Below are positions 22,048 to 34,530 of a stretch of 64,000 bases of DNA, in pieces. Below the pieces are notes generated by a model. That model did not search any database and was not told the DNA's origin. It saw only the letters and a program-made list of their open reading frames with translations. Source of the DNA: Oenanthe sinensis (taxonomy: Eukaryota; Streptophyta; Magnoliopsida; Apiales; Apiaceae); the NCBI GenBank assembly GCA_028671895.1, contig JAPMAC010000197.1, positions 315,001 through 379,000 on the forward strand, written 5' to 3'. How positions within the stretch are numbered: position 1 is the first letter of the stretch; each line of letters opens with the position of its first letter. The position numbers and the translations under genes were made by a program.

Positions 22048-25000
22048 ATGGGCTTTAATCCACTTTTTACCATACTTAAGGATAACAAACTTACTGGACC
22101 TAACTATATTGAATGGAAACGTAATTTGGACATTGTGTTGACTGCTGAGGAGTACAAATTTTGCATTAATGAACCCAAGCCAGAGGAGCCTGCTGAGAAT
22201 GCTTCTGAAGTTGAGAAGGAGTATTATAAGAAGTGGATTAAGGCTGATGAGATGTCGCGATGTTACATTCTGGCAGCAATGTCAGGTGTTTTGCAGCATC
22301 AGCATCAGGCTATGGCCACTGCTTCAGATATGCTCTTTAATCTCAAAGAACTTTTTGGAGATCAGAATAGGGCTGCAAGGCAAGTAGCAATGAAAGCTTT
22401 AATGAACACTCAGATGGCTGAAGGGACACCTGTAAGGGATCATGTTCTCAGGATGATGTCACATCTGAATGAGATGGAGATCCTTGGTGCTGAGGTTGAT
22501 GGGGAAACCCAGATCGATATCATCCTTATGAGTTTACCCAAAAGTTTTGAGCAGTTCCGCTTGAATTACACCATGAACAAAAGGATGTATAGTCTTGCGG
22601 AACTTCTGACAGAACTTCAGGCAGCTGAAGGACTTTTTCAGCAGAGTGTTCAAGTCAATGTGGCTGAGAAACCTTCTTCTTCTAAGCCGAAAGCCAAGAA
22701 GAAGAAAAAGGCTCAGACACAGAAAGTTGTGAAAGCTGTGGGAGTTCAAGGTGGTGCTGTGAAAAAGCCCAAGGGCAAGTGCTTCAGGTGCAAGCATTCG
22801 GGTCACTGGAAACAGGATTGTCCTCTTCCTAAGAAGAAAAACAATACTGGTATGTCTCTTTCTCTAGTTACAGAAACATATATAGCGGCTATATCTACGA
22901 GCACTTGGTGTGTAGATACAGGAGCCACTGATCATGTTTGTAATTCTATGCAGGGGTTCCAGCAATCCAGAATGCTTAGAGATGGCGAGATATATGTGTT
23001 CATGGGAGATGCTACGAAAGTAGCAGTGGGAGATGTTAATTTATCTTTTGGTGATGATAGGAATTTGGTTTTGAACAATTGTCTTTATGTACCTTCGTTT
23101 ATAAGGAATTTAATTTCGGTTTCTAAACTTGCTTTGGATGGTTATAATGTTTGTTTGGATCATAATGTTTCAATTATGAGGAATAAACTAGTTATATGTT
23201 CTGGTATATTGCAAGACAATTTATACATAATCACTCCTAATCAACCTGCACTGCAACTACAACATAGGGTATTAAATAACACATCTTCTATCACTACTAA
23301 AAGAAAGGAACCTTCTTCTTTGAACCAAACATATCTTTGGCACTTAAGATTAGGTCATATTAACTTGAGGAGGATTCAAAGACTGGTAGTAGATGGGCCT
23401 TTAGGCTCATTGGCAGTGGAGCCATTTCCAGTCTGTGAATCCTGTTTGGAAGGTAAAATGACCACTAGGCCTTTTAAGGCAAAGAGAAATAGAGCCAAAG
23501 AAGTGTTAGAATTGGTTCATACTGATTTATGTGGACCCATGAATATTCAAGCAAGAGGTGGTTATGAATATTTTGTCACTTTTATTGATGATTATTCTAG
23601 ATATGGATACATTTATTTGTTGCGCCGTAAATCAGAGTGCTTTGACAAGTTCAAGGAGTACAAAACTGTAACGGAGAAGCGACATGGAAAATGTATCAAG
23701 TCACTACGATCAGATCGTGGTGGCGAATACTTGCTTGGAGAATTTAGGGATTACTTATCAAAGAATGGGATCATGTCTCAGTTGACTGCACCTGGAACAC
23801 CCCAACAGAATGGTGTAGCGGAGAGAAGGAATCGTACTCTTTTGGAGAGTGTTAGATCGATGATGAGTTATTCAGAATTACCCAAGTCGTTTTGGGGACA
23901 TGCTTTAGAAACAGCAGCTTATCTTTTGAATTTAGTTCCTTCTAAGTCAGTTCCTAAGACTCCAAAAGAATTGTGGACTGGTTCAAAACCTAGTCTAAGA
24001 CATATTCGGATATGGGGTTGTCCAGCACATGTGTTGAACAAGAACGTGACTAAGTTAGAATCTCGTACAGAAGTAAGGCTTTTTATAGGCTATCCCATGG
24101 GAACGAAAGGATATTTATTTTATAGTCCTAAGGATCGGGATGTCATTGTTAGTACCAATGCTAGATTCCTAGAGGAGGACTATATGATGAACCATAAACC
24201 CATGAGCAGTGTCGTTTTAGAGGAACTAGTGGGAGAGACAAATAATGAACAAGTACCAATAGTACAAGTAGAACAGCCACAAGAGAACACACAACCTATC
24301 ACTAATACCACACCGGTGTCTCGTCGTAGTGGGAGGGTTATTCGTAAACCCAGCAGATTCATGTTATTGGGAGAGTCTTCGGACTTGGTCTCTGAGGAAC
24401 ATGATGAGGATCCCATGACATACGAGGAAGCACTGCAAGACAAAGGTGCAGATCTATGGCAAAAAGCAATGAAATCTGAGATGGAATCTATGTATTCAAA
24501 TCAAGTCTGGGAGCTCGTGGAACCACCCAAAGGTGTAAAACCCATTGGATGTAAGTGGATCTACAAGAGAAAAAGAGGATCTGACAAAAAGGTAAAAGCT
24601 TGGAAAGCAAGACTTGTTGCGAAAGGGTATACTCAGAAAGAAGGGATCGATTATGAGGAAACCTTTTCGCCAGTAGTCATGCTAAAGTCGATCCGGATTC
24701 TTTTATCTATAGCAGCTCATCTCGATTATGAGATTTGGCAAATGGATGTCAAGATAGCTTTCCTAAATGGGAGTCTTGATGATGAGATCATCTATATGCA
24801 ATAACCAGAAGGATTCATTAAGGAAGGCCAAGAGCATCTGGTATGTAAGCTTAAGAAGTCCATTTATGGACTTAAACAAGCTTCTAGGTATTGGAATATT
24901 CGCTTTGATCAGGTAATCCAGACATACGGATTTGATCAATGTCCAAGCGAGTCGTGTGTGTACAAGAAATGTGAGGGTAGTTCAGTGACTTTTCTAGTGC

Positions 25001-25983
25001 TATACGTAGATGATATTTTACTCATTGGAAACAATGTAGGGATGTTATCAGCGGTAAAGGCATGGTTGTTCAAACAGTTCGAAATGAAGGACTTAGGTGA
25101 AGCGGCATACATCCTTGGGATCAAAGTTATAAGGGATCGCAAGAAAAGGATGTTGGCTTTATCCCAAGAGCCCTATATTGATGAGGTATTGGCTCGTTTT
25201 AACATGCAGGACTCCAAGAAGGGTAACCTACCTTATAAACATGGAGTTGCTCTATCAAAGAAACAGTGTCCTAAGACACCAGAGGCGATAGAGAGCATGA
25301 AAGCGGTTCCCTATGCTTCGACATGCGGAAGCTTAATGTATGCAATGTTATGTACGAGACCTGATATTTGTTTTGCCGTGGGCATGGTTAGCAGATATCA
25401 GTCAAACCCAGGACAGGAACATTGGAGTGCAGTAAAGGCTATACTCAAGTACCTGAGAAGGACTAAGGAGTATATGCTAATTTACAAGGCCTCAGATTTG
25501 TTACCTCTAGGATATACCGATTTAGATTTCCAAGCAGATAGAGATAAGAGGAAATCAACCTCGGGATATGTGTTTACCTTAGGAGGTGGAGCTGTAATAT
25601 GGAGGAGTGTAAAGCAGAAATGCGTTGCTGACTCTACCATGGAAGCCGAATATGTGGCAGCTTCGGGGGCAGCCAAAGAGGCAATATGGTTCAGAAACTT
25701 TCTTTTGGACATAGATGTGGTACCTAATTTGCCTAGGAGCTTGACAGTGTATTGTGATAACACTGGTGCTGTGGCAAATGCAAAGGAACCGCGAGACCAT
25801 AAGGCAGCAAAACACATCGAGCGTAAGTATCACCTTATACGACAATTCGTTAAGCGAGGAGATATTATTGTGACTGATATAGCATCAAAGGACAACCGGG
25901 CAGATCCTTTCACAAAGAGCTTACCAGCTAAGGCTTTTGAGCAGCATGTGGAGGCGATAGGAGTCAGATGTATGGTCACATAA
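22048..25983 (+). pseudogene. Element C gag-pol polyprotein, one premature stop
   Basis: Single 1311-codon frame coding for gag, protease, integrase, reverse transcriptase and RNase H. I choose the ATG at 22048 (MGFNPLFTILKDNKLTG) because it matches the usual copia gag opening; an in-frame ATG at 21979 lies upstream. Visible: zinc knuckle C-x2-C-x4-H-x4-C at residues 245-258, protease WCVDTGATDH (D290), LWHLRLGHIN pre-integrase, integrase D493, D556 and E592 (35 residues between the last two), RT KWIYKRK...MDVKIAFLNG, YVDD at 986, and RNase H with STMEAEY and YCDN. A TAA at 24802-24804 (codon 919) truncates it in RT just before PEGF; the frame is otherwise open to the end. Confidence 0.93.
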
Positions 25984-26049
25984 TAGTTATTTAATTGGTA
26001 GTGGATTGCTTGTAATATAACACTGATATACTCAAAGAATAGCTTGAGT

Positions 26050-26062
26050 ATAAGTGGGAGAT
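26050..26062 (+). promoter_or_regulatory. Element C polypurine tract
   Basis: AAGTGGGAGAT immediately upstream of the 3' LTR TGTT at 26063; primes plus-strand DNA synthesis. Confidence 0.85.
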
Positions 26063-27220
26063 TGTTAGGGAGTATACTGAACTATTCGTTTGAAGTATAT
26101 GACATTGTCTTTTTTTATTGAGAATCTTGAATGCGTATTTTAACACTGTTTGTATATTATATATTGTGGATAATCTAGTATCAAATGGGATAACAGAAGA
26201 TTAGATTGTCAGTGTCTATATATAATATAATAAATGTTCACAGTTTAAGTGGAGTTAAACAAACCACTGGAATGACTGAAGTATTATTTGGAAATAATCT
26301 ATCTTGATTATTGAATAATACTTGTATGCTTTGTGTATATTGAACGGGATTAAAATATTAGAATTGTTCTTCTATTCTGATAATAAAGAAGAACTAAGAT
26401 TCTATAATATTATTATTACTTAGGTTCTTAATCCGGATACAGTGATTGACACTTGTATGCAATGCACATGTTTTGATTCATATGTGATGTGATTTTTTGT
26501 TAATCACAATATTATGTTTTGGACAATGACATTGCATACAGAGTGGGATATTGACTATAAAAGGAAACCGTGTCCGAAAATATTCGGGTGATGATGTCCT
26601 CTTGAAAGCTCATAAAGATAATTATGCTTTAGTCCTGCAGGCAGATTTGTTCTTGCATAATTATAAGGTTGAGTGGATGATCAAGGATAAAAGATATTGA
26701 TTAAATTAATTATCAGAAATTAATTTAATTAATGGACATTCGATATCTTAAACATGGGGAATTTAATAAGCAAATAATATTGGAGCCGAATTAAATAATT
26801 AAATTACGGCATTAGGAGAGGTAGTGCAAATATTAATTCTTTAGTGGATTGAATTAATATTTAATGACATTGGGCTTGACCCAGAATGTCATTGAAAGTC
26901 CCGACCTAATTATCCAGGATCCCTACTGTAGCCTATATATTCATCTTATTCTCTTCTAGCTATGAGTTGGGAAATACTAGGGTTTTTGTGAGCAGCCGTT
27001 CAAGGAGGCAACCAAGAACTAGGGTTCCAAGATCTCAAAGCTAGAAGGGAGGCAACCTTGGGAGGATCGAAGGCCACATTTCGCTCAAGGTGAATACGGG
27101 AATACAGTAGAAGACGTGGATTTGAATCGCTTGCGCCGTAGCGATTAAGGTTAATTTTCTATTCAAACTCGTTCGTTTTCATATCATAAAACGCAGCATC
27201 ATGATTCGATTGTCCCAACA
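26063..27220 (+). repeat. Element C 3' LTR
   Basis: 1158 bp, same ends as the 5' LTR, followed by TSD TGATC at 27221-27225. Confidence 0.95.
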
Positions 27221-27225
27221 TGATC

Positions 27226-29077
27226 ATGATCATTTTATAGTTTATTCTTTTTACATAAGCCATAGAAGTAAAACAAACTCAAAATTTAGCGTGATAGCGT
27301 TCAGATTTCTCCAAACGCACAACAATATATGCTTGTTAACGTAATTCACGTTGAGTAATCTAGCATGATAATCAATCCACTGGGCACAGGCTAATATATT
27401 ACCGTTGGGAACGTGACAGTTTGGGTGAAGCTTGAAGCAAAAAGAACAAAAAAGAGGATGTCTTTATAGGATGGATGGCAGACATCGAGTGAATATTATC
27501 TCATGCACTGCGTGCCTGCTTTTCCTCTTTTTTTATCTATATTTCCGTCGTGCACGCAACGGTCCATAGTTGCTACTTACTACTAGTTACTACCCCTGCA
27601 TGGTAGTTAATTTATAGTGAGCAATTTGAACTCGAACTGGATTTCATAAGTGAGCTCGAATTTGATTCCAACTTATTTTTGAACTTGGAACAGGTTTTTA
27701 GATTTGATAAATAACTTGAAATAGAGTCCCAAACTCGATTTAATAAATTCGAACTTAAATACAATAACCTTTTTACTGTATATTAAGTGAATTAAAAGCG
27801 GTTAAATATAAATGTATATATTTTAATGGCACGAGAAATAAATGTAAATGTAATTTGGGGCTCACATGTGAGGATTAAAAATAGTGATATACAAATTTAG
27901 GTGTTTTTTTTTTGACTACCTTTACATAACTTTCTTATCCAATTATAGCTTAACTTTATAGGAATGATGAATAATAAAACTTTAAAGTATTATTTTGTAT
28001 AAATAATAGGCTTTTTTAGGTTATCATGATGTATCTAATCAAAAGGAAACAAGTTTATCTTGTTTTATTTATATAAAGAATAATTACTTAATATTTTTTT
28101 AAAATTTACGCCCTATGTTTTTCTTTTCCTTTTTCTTTTCAAATGGATACTAATTATTTTTTTAATTTTTTAACAGGTGTTTTGTTTTCAAATATTAAAG
28201 TCTTATTGTCTAAATTTTCAAAGACATCTATGCATGTCTATTGGTTAGATAATAAAGTTTTTTGTATGAAGGAACTCATTGACGTGAGAGTTGTTTCTGA
28301 CAAAAAAAAGCTGTTAAACTGCTTCATGTTAGTTTACTGAGTTCACTATCTAATTGTTATTGTGGTATACATCTTTTATTAATTGAATAAATTTATATAA
28401 AAAAATAAGCATAATATTTTGATAATATTGGAAAAATTATTATAATTTTTGATAGGAAAAAACCATTTTAGGTTTATTTGAAAAAAGAATAACTAAATAT
28501 TATTTTTTAAATTAATTTAAAACTCAATAAACTCGATAAAAGTCAATAAACAGACTGTTTGATAAATTCGTCACAATTCGACTCGGTTCAAACTCAATAA
28601 GTTCGGTTCGTTAAAAATTGTTCGAGTTCGAGTTTGATAACAAAATTTTGATTCATTAATGAATAAAAGTATAGAAAAGTAGTATTGTTCGAGTCCATCT
28701 AGTTTAGACTCGATAAATTTGATTCGATATGTTATTGAACTCGAGTTCGAACGAGAAAATCTGTTCGATAATATTAACGAGCATTGTTTGATTCGATAAG
28801 AAATTATTTGAGTCTGATAAAAATAACTTTGAATTTAGTTCGTTTACAATGCTATATAAATTAAAAGAAATTTGAAAAATCCATAAAAAATTGTTAATCA
28901 CAAACACTCGCTAAAACCACGATAAAGTCCAAAGACTACAGACAACTATAACCCGGATCACTTATTACACGAGTTGAATTCAAAAATAAATTTTAGGTTC
29001 AATAATTTTAATTGCTTGAACCATAAAAAAAGTCAAATTTATATTCGATAACTGAAACTGAACTCAGCTCGACACAA
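27226..29077. other. AT-rich sequence without recognisable genes
   Basis: The stretch 27226-27600 is less AT-rich and looks like the original intergenic DNA into which C inserted. From 27604 to 29077 CGAACTCGA and TTCGAGTTCGAG-like palindromic words recur on both strands (for example 27630-27670, 28560-28640, 28730-28760, 29050-29070). This suggests a degenerate non-autonomous DNA element interrupted on its right by G. No TSD could be set. A 65-codon frame at 28143 shows no domain. Confidence 0.3.
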
Positions 29078-29082
29078 ATTAT

Positions 29083-31514
29083 TGTAGGGTTTCGACACAC
29101 AAACGCAGCGGAAAAACACTAAAATTAAATACAAAACGTAATATAAATCGAAACCCTCCGCAGAATCCATGCAAAAATAAATGATTTAATTCGGAGATAA
29201 AGAACAAATACCTTAAATAGCTTTAACAATTCATTAATGGAAGATTAATTGTTAAACAGGATGAGTGTTGCAAGGGGGGTTGAATGCAACTTGATAAATT
29301 ATCACTAATCTTGCTAACAACAAATAAGAAGTAATAATATCAAGTATGAAATGCAAACAATGATAAGCAGATAAATGAGATAGTGCTTTAAACTTTCAAA
29401 AATAATTTTATTATTTTTATGTTTGCTACAACTGACTGGAAAATAAATTCCAGCTACAAAGAAACAAGAATAATGAATTTGCTAATACTTCTAAGCTCAA
29501 GAGAAAACCTAGCTCAGTTGCATAAGAAAAACTACTTGTGAGACATGTGTATTTATACTGAAACACATATCTCACTTACAGGTGCACTTTTCCTTTGTCC
29601 TAGAATAAAACTTGAAATAGAAACTTTGTTTTTCTTGTTCAACCTTCTCTTCATTCCATTTATAGATAAAGCTGTTTTGAGATGTACAAATATCCTTGAC
29701 TCCTTGAGCACGCTTTATCTTTTGTTTGTCTTCTCCCAAATTGTAGTAGTAGAGTTTACATACTAGATAGTAATGTCTAAATCATTCCTTGTGTTATCAC
29801 TATCTAATTTGCTACTTGGAACAGACTGTCAGCTAAACTAAAAGTTTACTGTCAACTTTTAGCTCCTCTTTGGTAACAGTACTTTAATTTCGGCTCCGCA
29901 TACTTTGTTGTCAAGACTTAATAGATCCTTAACACTCACTGTCTCCAAAACTGCTGTCAATTATCCTCGTCAATGATGTTGTCAGTAAAACTTGATGTCT
30001 GTGAGTCTTCATTCTTTACCAAGTTTACTGTCAATGGAATAGTGGTTGTCGTCTGTTCCTTTGTGTTGTCACTTGAATATGTTGTCATAGGTTTTAGTTT
30101 AGAATGTTATTGTCATGGTTGTGATGCAAGCTGTACATGAACACTTTGTGAACTTCTACTTCAAGGATCATGTTATTGTATGTATACACGACAGTAACTT
30201 TTAGACTTACTGTCACCTATTTGGCTTTTAATCATACTGTCACAAGTGACAACAAAACATATTATCAATATACATATGACAGTACATTTTACTTAGTTAA
30301 TTTCTAATTAATATAAGTAACTTCTAGTTGATTACAATGTTAACACCACAATCCCTAACATTTTTTTTGCCAACAATCCCTAACATTAATGGAGGTCTAA
30401 ACCTTATTTAATCACCATGTATCTCGCTCTCGTGATATACGCTCTATAGTATCCACACAACCACTTATTCTATTTATATAATTAATTAAATGATACTTAA
30501 TTAATATTATAAATAAAATAAATTACTTATTTACTTAAAATTCAAAATTTAAATTATTTCTCCTTTAAGAGTTCTTTGTGAGCGACCCTGAAGTTTATTA
30601 TTACGGTGACAATAATTTTAATATCTAATTAAAATAGTAAACAATGAGCGGCATCTAGTAATATATCATTGCTACCCAAATAATAATAAAATCGGTGATT
30701 CGATTAAGCCTTTCATAAAAATTGTTCCAAGTAATATAATCTCTTTAATCTTGATATTATAGATTAAACTCAAGGCATGTCCTGTGTCATCCTCTTCATA
30801 ATTTAATCTTTATTTTCTTGATCGATGAGTAGACTATTACAATCAATTCAATATTTGAGTGTGGCCGTGCATTTCATAGTCTCACTAAAAAAAGGGCCAA
30901 TAATATCACTCTTATAATTAGTAGGATTAAATCTCTTCTATATGATTCATATTTCTCACATGATTCATAATATACCCAATGTGTATCTTGATCATCACCC
31001 GGTCAAAGACAAATTTTAATGGAATCAAATTATATTAATTCTCATATAGAAATATAATGGTTTCAGATCTAAGGATCATTACATCATTATCACTATGAGA
31101 ATTATTTATGACACTTTTAACATATACAATCTCATGACGGGTCAATCCAGTGACATGTACTCTTACATGCACCTATGTTTTTGACTTTAGTATCACCATA
31201 CCTATTACCAATGAGATATGGTCATTAATTAACAAACATACTAGTCTCTATGCATTATTATTATCCTAAAATAACAACACTCGACTAGGGATATTCAGGA
31301 ATAATGATATTGTTCATATAATCTCATTTTTAAGTCACGCACTTAAAGATATATAATATGTATCATTATTTCAAGGACATTTGTTATGATAATATTTATA
31401 ACCCAGTAAATAAAACATAATAAATAAATAATAATCAATAAAATATAATCCTTAAAATTAAAAATATTTTCCTTAAAATATACAAGTATTGTCTCTAGGG
31501 CACAATTACTAACA
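29083..31514 (-). repeat. Element G 3' LTR with solo LTR S2 inserted
   Basis: Plus-strand limits TGTAGGGTTTCGAC...ATTACTAACA, about 1290 bp after removing S2 and its duplicated TTAAT. It is followed by ATCTCCCACTTGCAC, the reverse complement of a PPT identical in form to that of element D. Confidence 0.85.
29250..30385 (-). mobile_element. Solo LTR S2 (1136 bp), element B family
   Basis: Limits TGTTAAACAGG...CCCTAACA with perfect TSD TTAAT at 29245-29249 and 30386-30390, inside element G's left LTR. It aligns to B's 5' LTR (14101-15135). The distal end is partly duplicated: ACAATCCCTAACA occurs at about 30348-30360 and again at 30373-30385, separated by a T-run. Confidence 0.9.
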
Positions 31515-32510
31515 ATCTCCCACTTGCACTAGAGCTAATTACCCAAGTATCTAATACTCGTGGAACTAGTGTGACTTTCGTGCTTCTGCTACGACAAATC
31601 CTTAGTCATTGGGTCTGCAATATTATTATTAGTATGCACTTTAAATATTTGTATATCTCATTGATCATTAATCTCATTAATTAGGTGATATCTCCTAAGT
31701 ACATGCCCAAACAGCCTCATTGGCTGCTTCGCAAGCATCAATATACTCAGGCTCTGTTGTAGAATCAATAACAGTCTCTGCTGTGAACCATTCCAGCATA
31801 CAACATCTCAATTTAAATAGATAAAACACAAAGCCACACATAAACACAAAATCATCGTTGTTTGTTAGAAAACTAGCATCACTAAAAACTCTTTCAACTA
31901 GCTTCACATCTCCTCTATATAACAAGAATGAATCTTTAGTCTTCTTTAAGTACTTAAGAATATTCTTTACTCTCATCTAGTGACCATCACTTAGAATAAA
32001 CTGGTACCTACTCGTTATGCTTAAGGCTTACGAGACATCATACTGAGTACATATCATCTCATAAATTATAGAACCAATTTGCGAAGCATATGGAACTTTA
32101 CTCACACGATCCTTATCATCCAATGATATAGGACAATTTTATTTTGAGATCACTCTCCCATGAGACATTGAGACATATCCATTTTAGCCTCTTTGCATCA
32201 CAAATTGGTGTAATACATTGTCAATGTATATGCTCTGACTTAAGCCAAATGATCATTTTGATCTATCACTCTAAATCGAGATCCCTAAAACATAGGTCAT
32301 ATTGCCTAAGTCTTTCATCGAGAAACTATTTCTCAACCAAGTCTTCTTAGTTTGTAGTATAATACTAGGAATGTCACATGGCTCCCACTAAACTTCATGT
32401 AAACACAAGTTTCATCTTCATTCTGAATAAAGCAAAACTCTTTTGACTGTTTCACCAAAACGAATGTTCCATCTCCTCGAGGCCTGCTTTAATCCATTGG
32501 TTTTCTTGTT
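31515..32510 (-). pseudogene. Element G RNase H and RT C-terminal remnant
   Basis: Begins with the PPT-side sequence shared with D, then a 93-codon frame (31695-31976) reading VKNILKYLKKTKDSFLLYRG, FSDASF and DSTTEPEYIDACEAANEAVWA, equivalent to D's VKNILKYLKRTKDSFLVYGG, YTDASF and DSTMEAEYIAACEATKEPVW. Part of the RT can be followed up to about 32506. There the alignment jumps over some 500 bp of D (RT palm N-terminal part), so G has an internal deletion. Confidence 0.8.
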
Positions 32511-33320
32511 TTCTTGTACATTCTACTCAGGTTCTTCCATTGGTTCAATATTATCCTCGAAATTCATCAAGATCTATTGTCCTCCCACTTTCTTTCTTAG
32601 AGAGTATCTCTCTTTCAAGAAACACAACAGTTCGAGCAACAAACACTTTTTCTCGGAAAGATTATAGAAAGAATAACCCCTTGTTTCAGTTGCGTATCCC
32701 ATAAAATTATATTTGTCTAATTTTGGTCCTAGCTTGTCAGAGATTAGACATTTCACAAATGCTTCACATCCCCAAATTTTCATAAATGACATGTTGTGAC
32801 GTTTCTCAGTCCACATCTCATGCGGAGTCTTCTAAACCGTTTTAGTCCAAGGCATAACCCTAAAAACTAATTGGAATATCTGCATGACTCATCATCGATC
32901 GCACCATGTCCAACAAGGTACAATTTCTCCTCTCTGATACTCCGTTCCACTGTGTTATTCCGGAAGGAGTGGGTTGTGATACGATACCACACTCTTTTAA
33001 GAAAATCTTAAAATCATTGCTTAAGTATTCGCCTCCACGATCAGTTCTTAGAGTTTTTATACTTCCGTCCGCTAATTTTCTTTTCTTTTCAGGTTTATAT
33101 TCTTTAAACTTTTCTAAAGAATTGAATTTGTTCTTCATAAGATACACATATCCATATCTACTGAAATCATCAGTAAATGATATAAATTAGTAAAAGCCAC
33201 ATCTTGTCATCGTACGCATATGACCACATATATCATTATGTATAAGTTCTAATCGTTCGGAGGCCCTTTCACCTTATCTGGAAAAAGGAGTTTTAGGCAT
33301 TTCTCTAATGAGACAAGGTT
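32511..33320 (-). pseudogene. Element G integrase remnant
   Basis: Frames at 32574-32816 and 32860-33147 encode KIWGCEAFVK, GYATETRGYSFYN and YLMKNKFNSLEKFKEYK, LRTDRGGEYLS (second catalytic D), and NGVSERRNCTLLDMVRSMM (catalytic E). They match D's integrase closely. Frameshifts separate them. Confidence 0.85.
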
Positions 33321-34530
33321 CACATGCTTCGTATGATTTAAAGTCAAACTTATCCAAGAATGTATCTGTATGTATTCTGGAAATGTGTTTCTCATTTATA
33401 TGGCATCAATGACCGTGCTAAAGGTAATGTTTGATTTGAGTCAATTTAGAACATATAAATTGTTAACTAGTTGTGCAACATTATAAGCCTCATCATCGAA
33501 ATAGAATAAACAACTATTATTATTTAATTAAAATGAAAAATCCTTTCTTGTCCAACCAAAAAACTGATATAATGTTTCTTCTAATTGCAAGCACGTTATA
33601 ACAATTTTCAAGTTCTAAATTTACCTTGTAGGCCAAAAGTTAAGTAACGAGTTCCTCTAACCAGAACAACTACCTTTACTCCAATTACAACCCGATACCC
33701 GAAGCTTGACTCTTACTTATCATCTTCTTCCGATCTTCCAAATAAGCATGACAGTTTAATTTCTAGTCTCCTCATTTTCCACAGAAGAGACAATCGTCTT
33801 CTTTATCAACACCTCATTCATACGTTATAGCCTGTTTTGGGATTGGACTTTGGTTTGACAATGGAACTAGATCAAATATTTTCCTTTCCTTTCCAATTTC
33901 TTTTCCCTTTTACATTCCCTATGTTTACCATCAACATAGTAGTATTTCATACATTTATCATGTTGCTTTTAGCAGTTCTCAACATGCTTAACAACTCAAT
34001 GAGTGTTTCATCAATCTTATTCATTTTGTTATTCATAACAAAATAAGAATATTTATGTCCAAATATTATAAGATCAAATCCAGTTGAGTCTTCAGGACAA
34101 TCTGGAAACCCAAAATGTCAAGGTACTCATTATACCCTATAATCTTTAGAACATGTGGTGTAATCGGGTCTCACTCTCCCTATTTGTAAGTGTATAGTTC
34201 CCTTTTATTGTCAAATATATCTTGTGCTCAATCGTCTCATAAGCATCTATATGCTCATGTTATTTCTTAAGCTCAGCAGTCATAGTTGTAAGCATGAGAC
34301 ATGAAACATCAGTCGCAACATCAATTTACTTTCAATAAGCACTATCATTTGCACATGTTACATTCTCAATTTTTACAGCAGGGGAAGAGATTTGACTAAC
34401 ATCGTGGTGCCCGAGGATGATCCTCAAGCTCCAATGTTAGTCGAGGAAATTTTTTCTCGTCAACTTGTCTTTCTCAAGAACTGATCGCATAGAAAAGTTG
34501 TTTGTTTTTATCATTTGATATCTACAATAT
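33321..34530 (-). pseudogene. Element G protease and gag remnant
   Basis: Nucleotide alignment to D (48330-49850) can be followed through the pre-integrase region, a degenerate zinc-knuckle segment near 33750-33800, and the gag opening near 34440-34520. No long frame remains. Confidence 0.65.

Larger units (their letters stand above)
19257..27220 (+). mobile_element. Element C: complete, recent Ty1/copia retrotransposon
   Basis: Full structure on the plus strand: LTR (19257-20414), PBS, 1.6-kb leader, gag-pol (22048-25983), PPT (about 26050-26062), LTR (26063-27220), with TSD TGATC on both sides. Both LTRs are 1158 bp and differ at about eight positions by hand alignment (about 0.7%), so insertion is recent. 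One nonsense codon interrupts gag-pol. Gag opening (NKLTGPNYIEWKRNLDIVLT) and RNase H/3' motifs resemble the Angela/TAR side of plant copias; this lineage call is by eye. Confidence 0.95.

Noticed and set aside
27226..29077. Autonomous DNA transposon or gene
   Set aside because: Only palindromic CGAACTCGA-type words and short frames; no transposase motif and no TSD.
29050..29100. Gene start near the G left boundary
   Set aside because: The TGTAGGG boundary and ATTAT TSD show it is an LTR edge.
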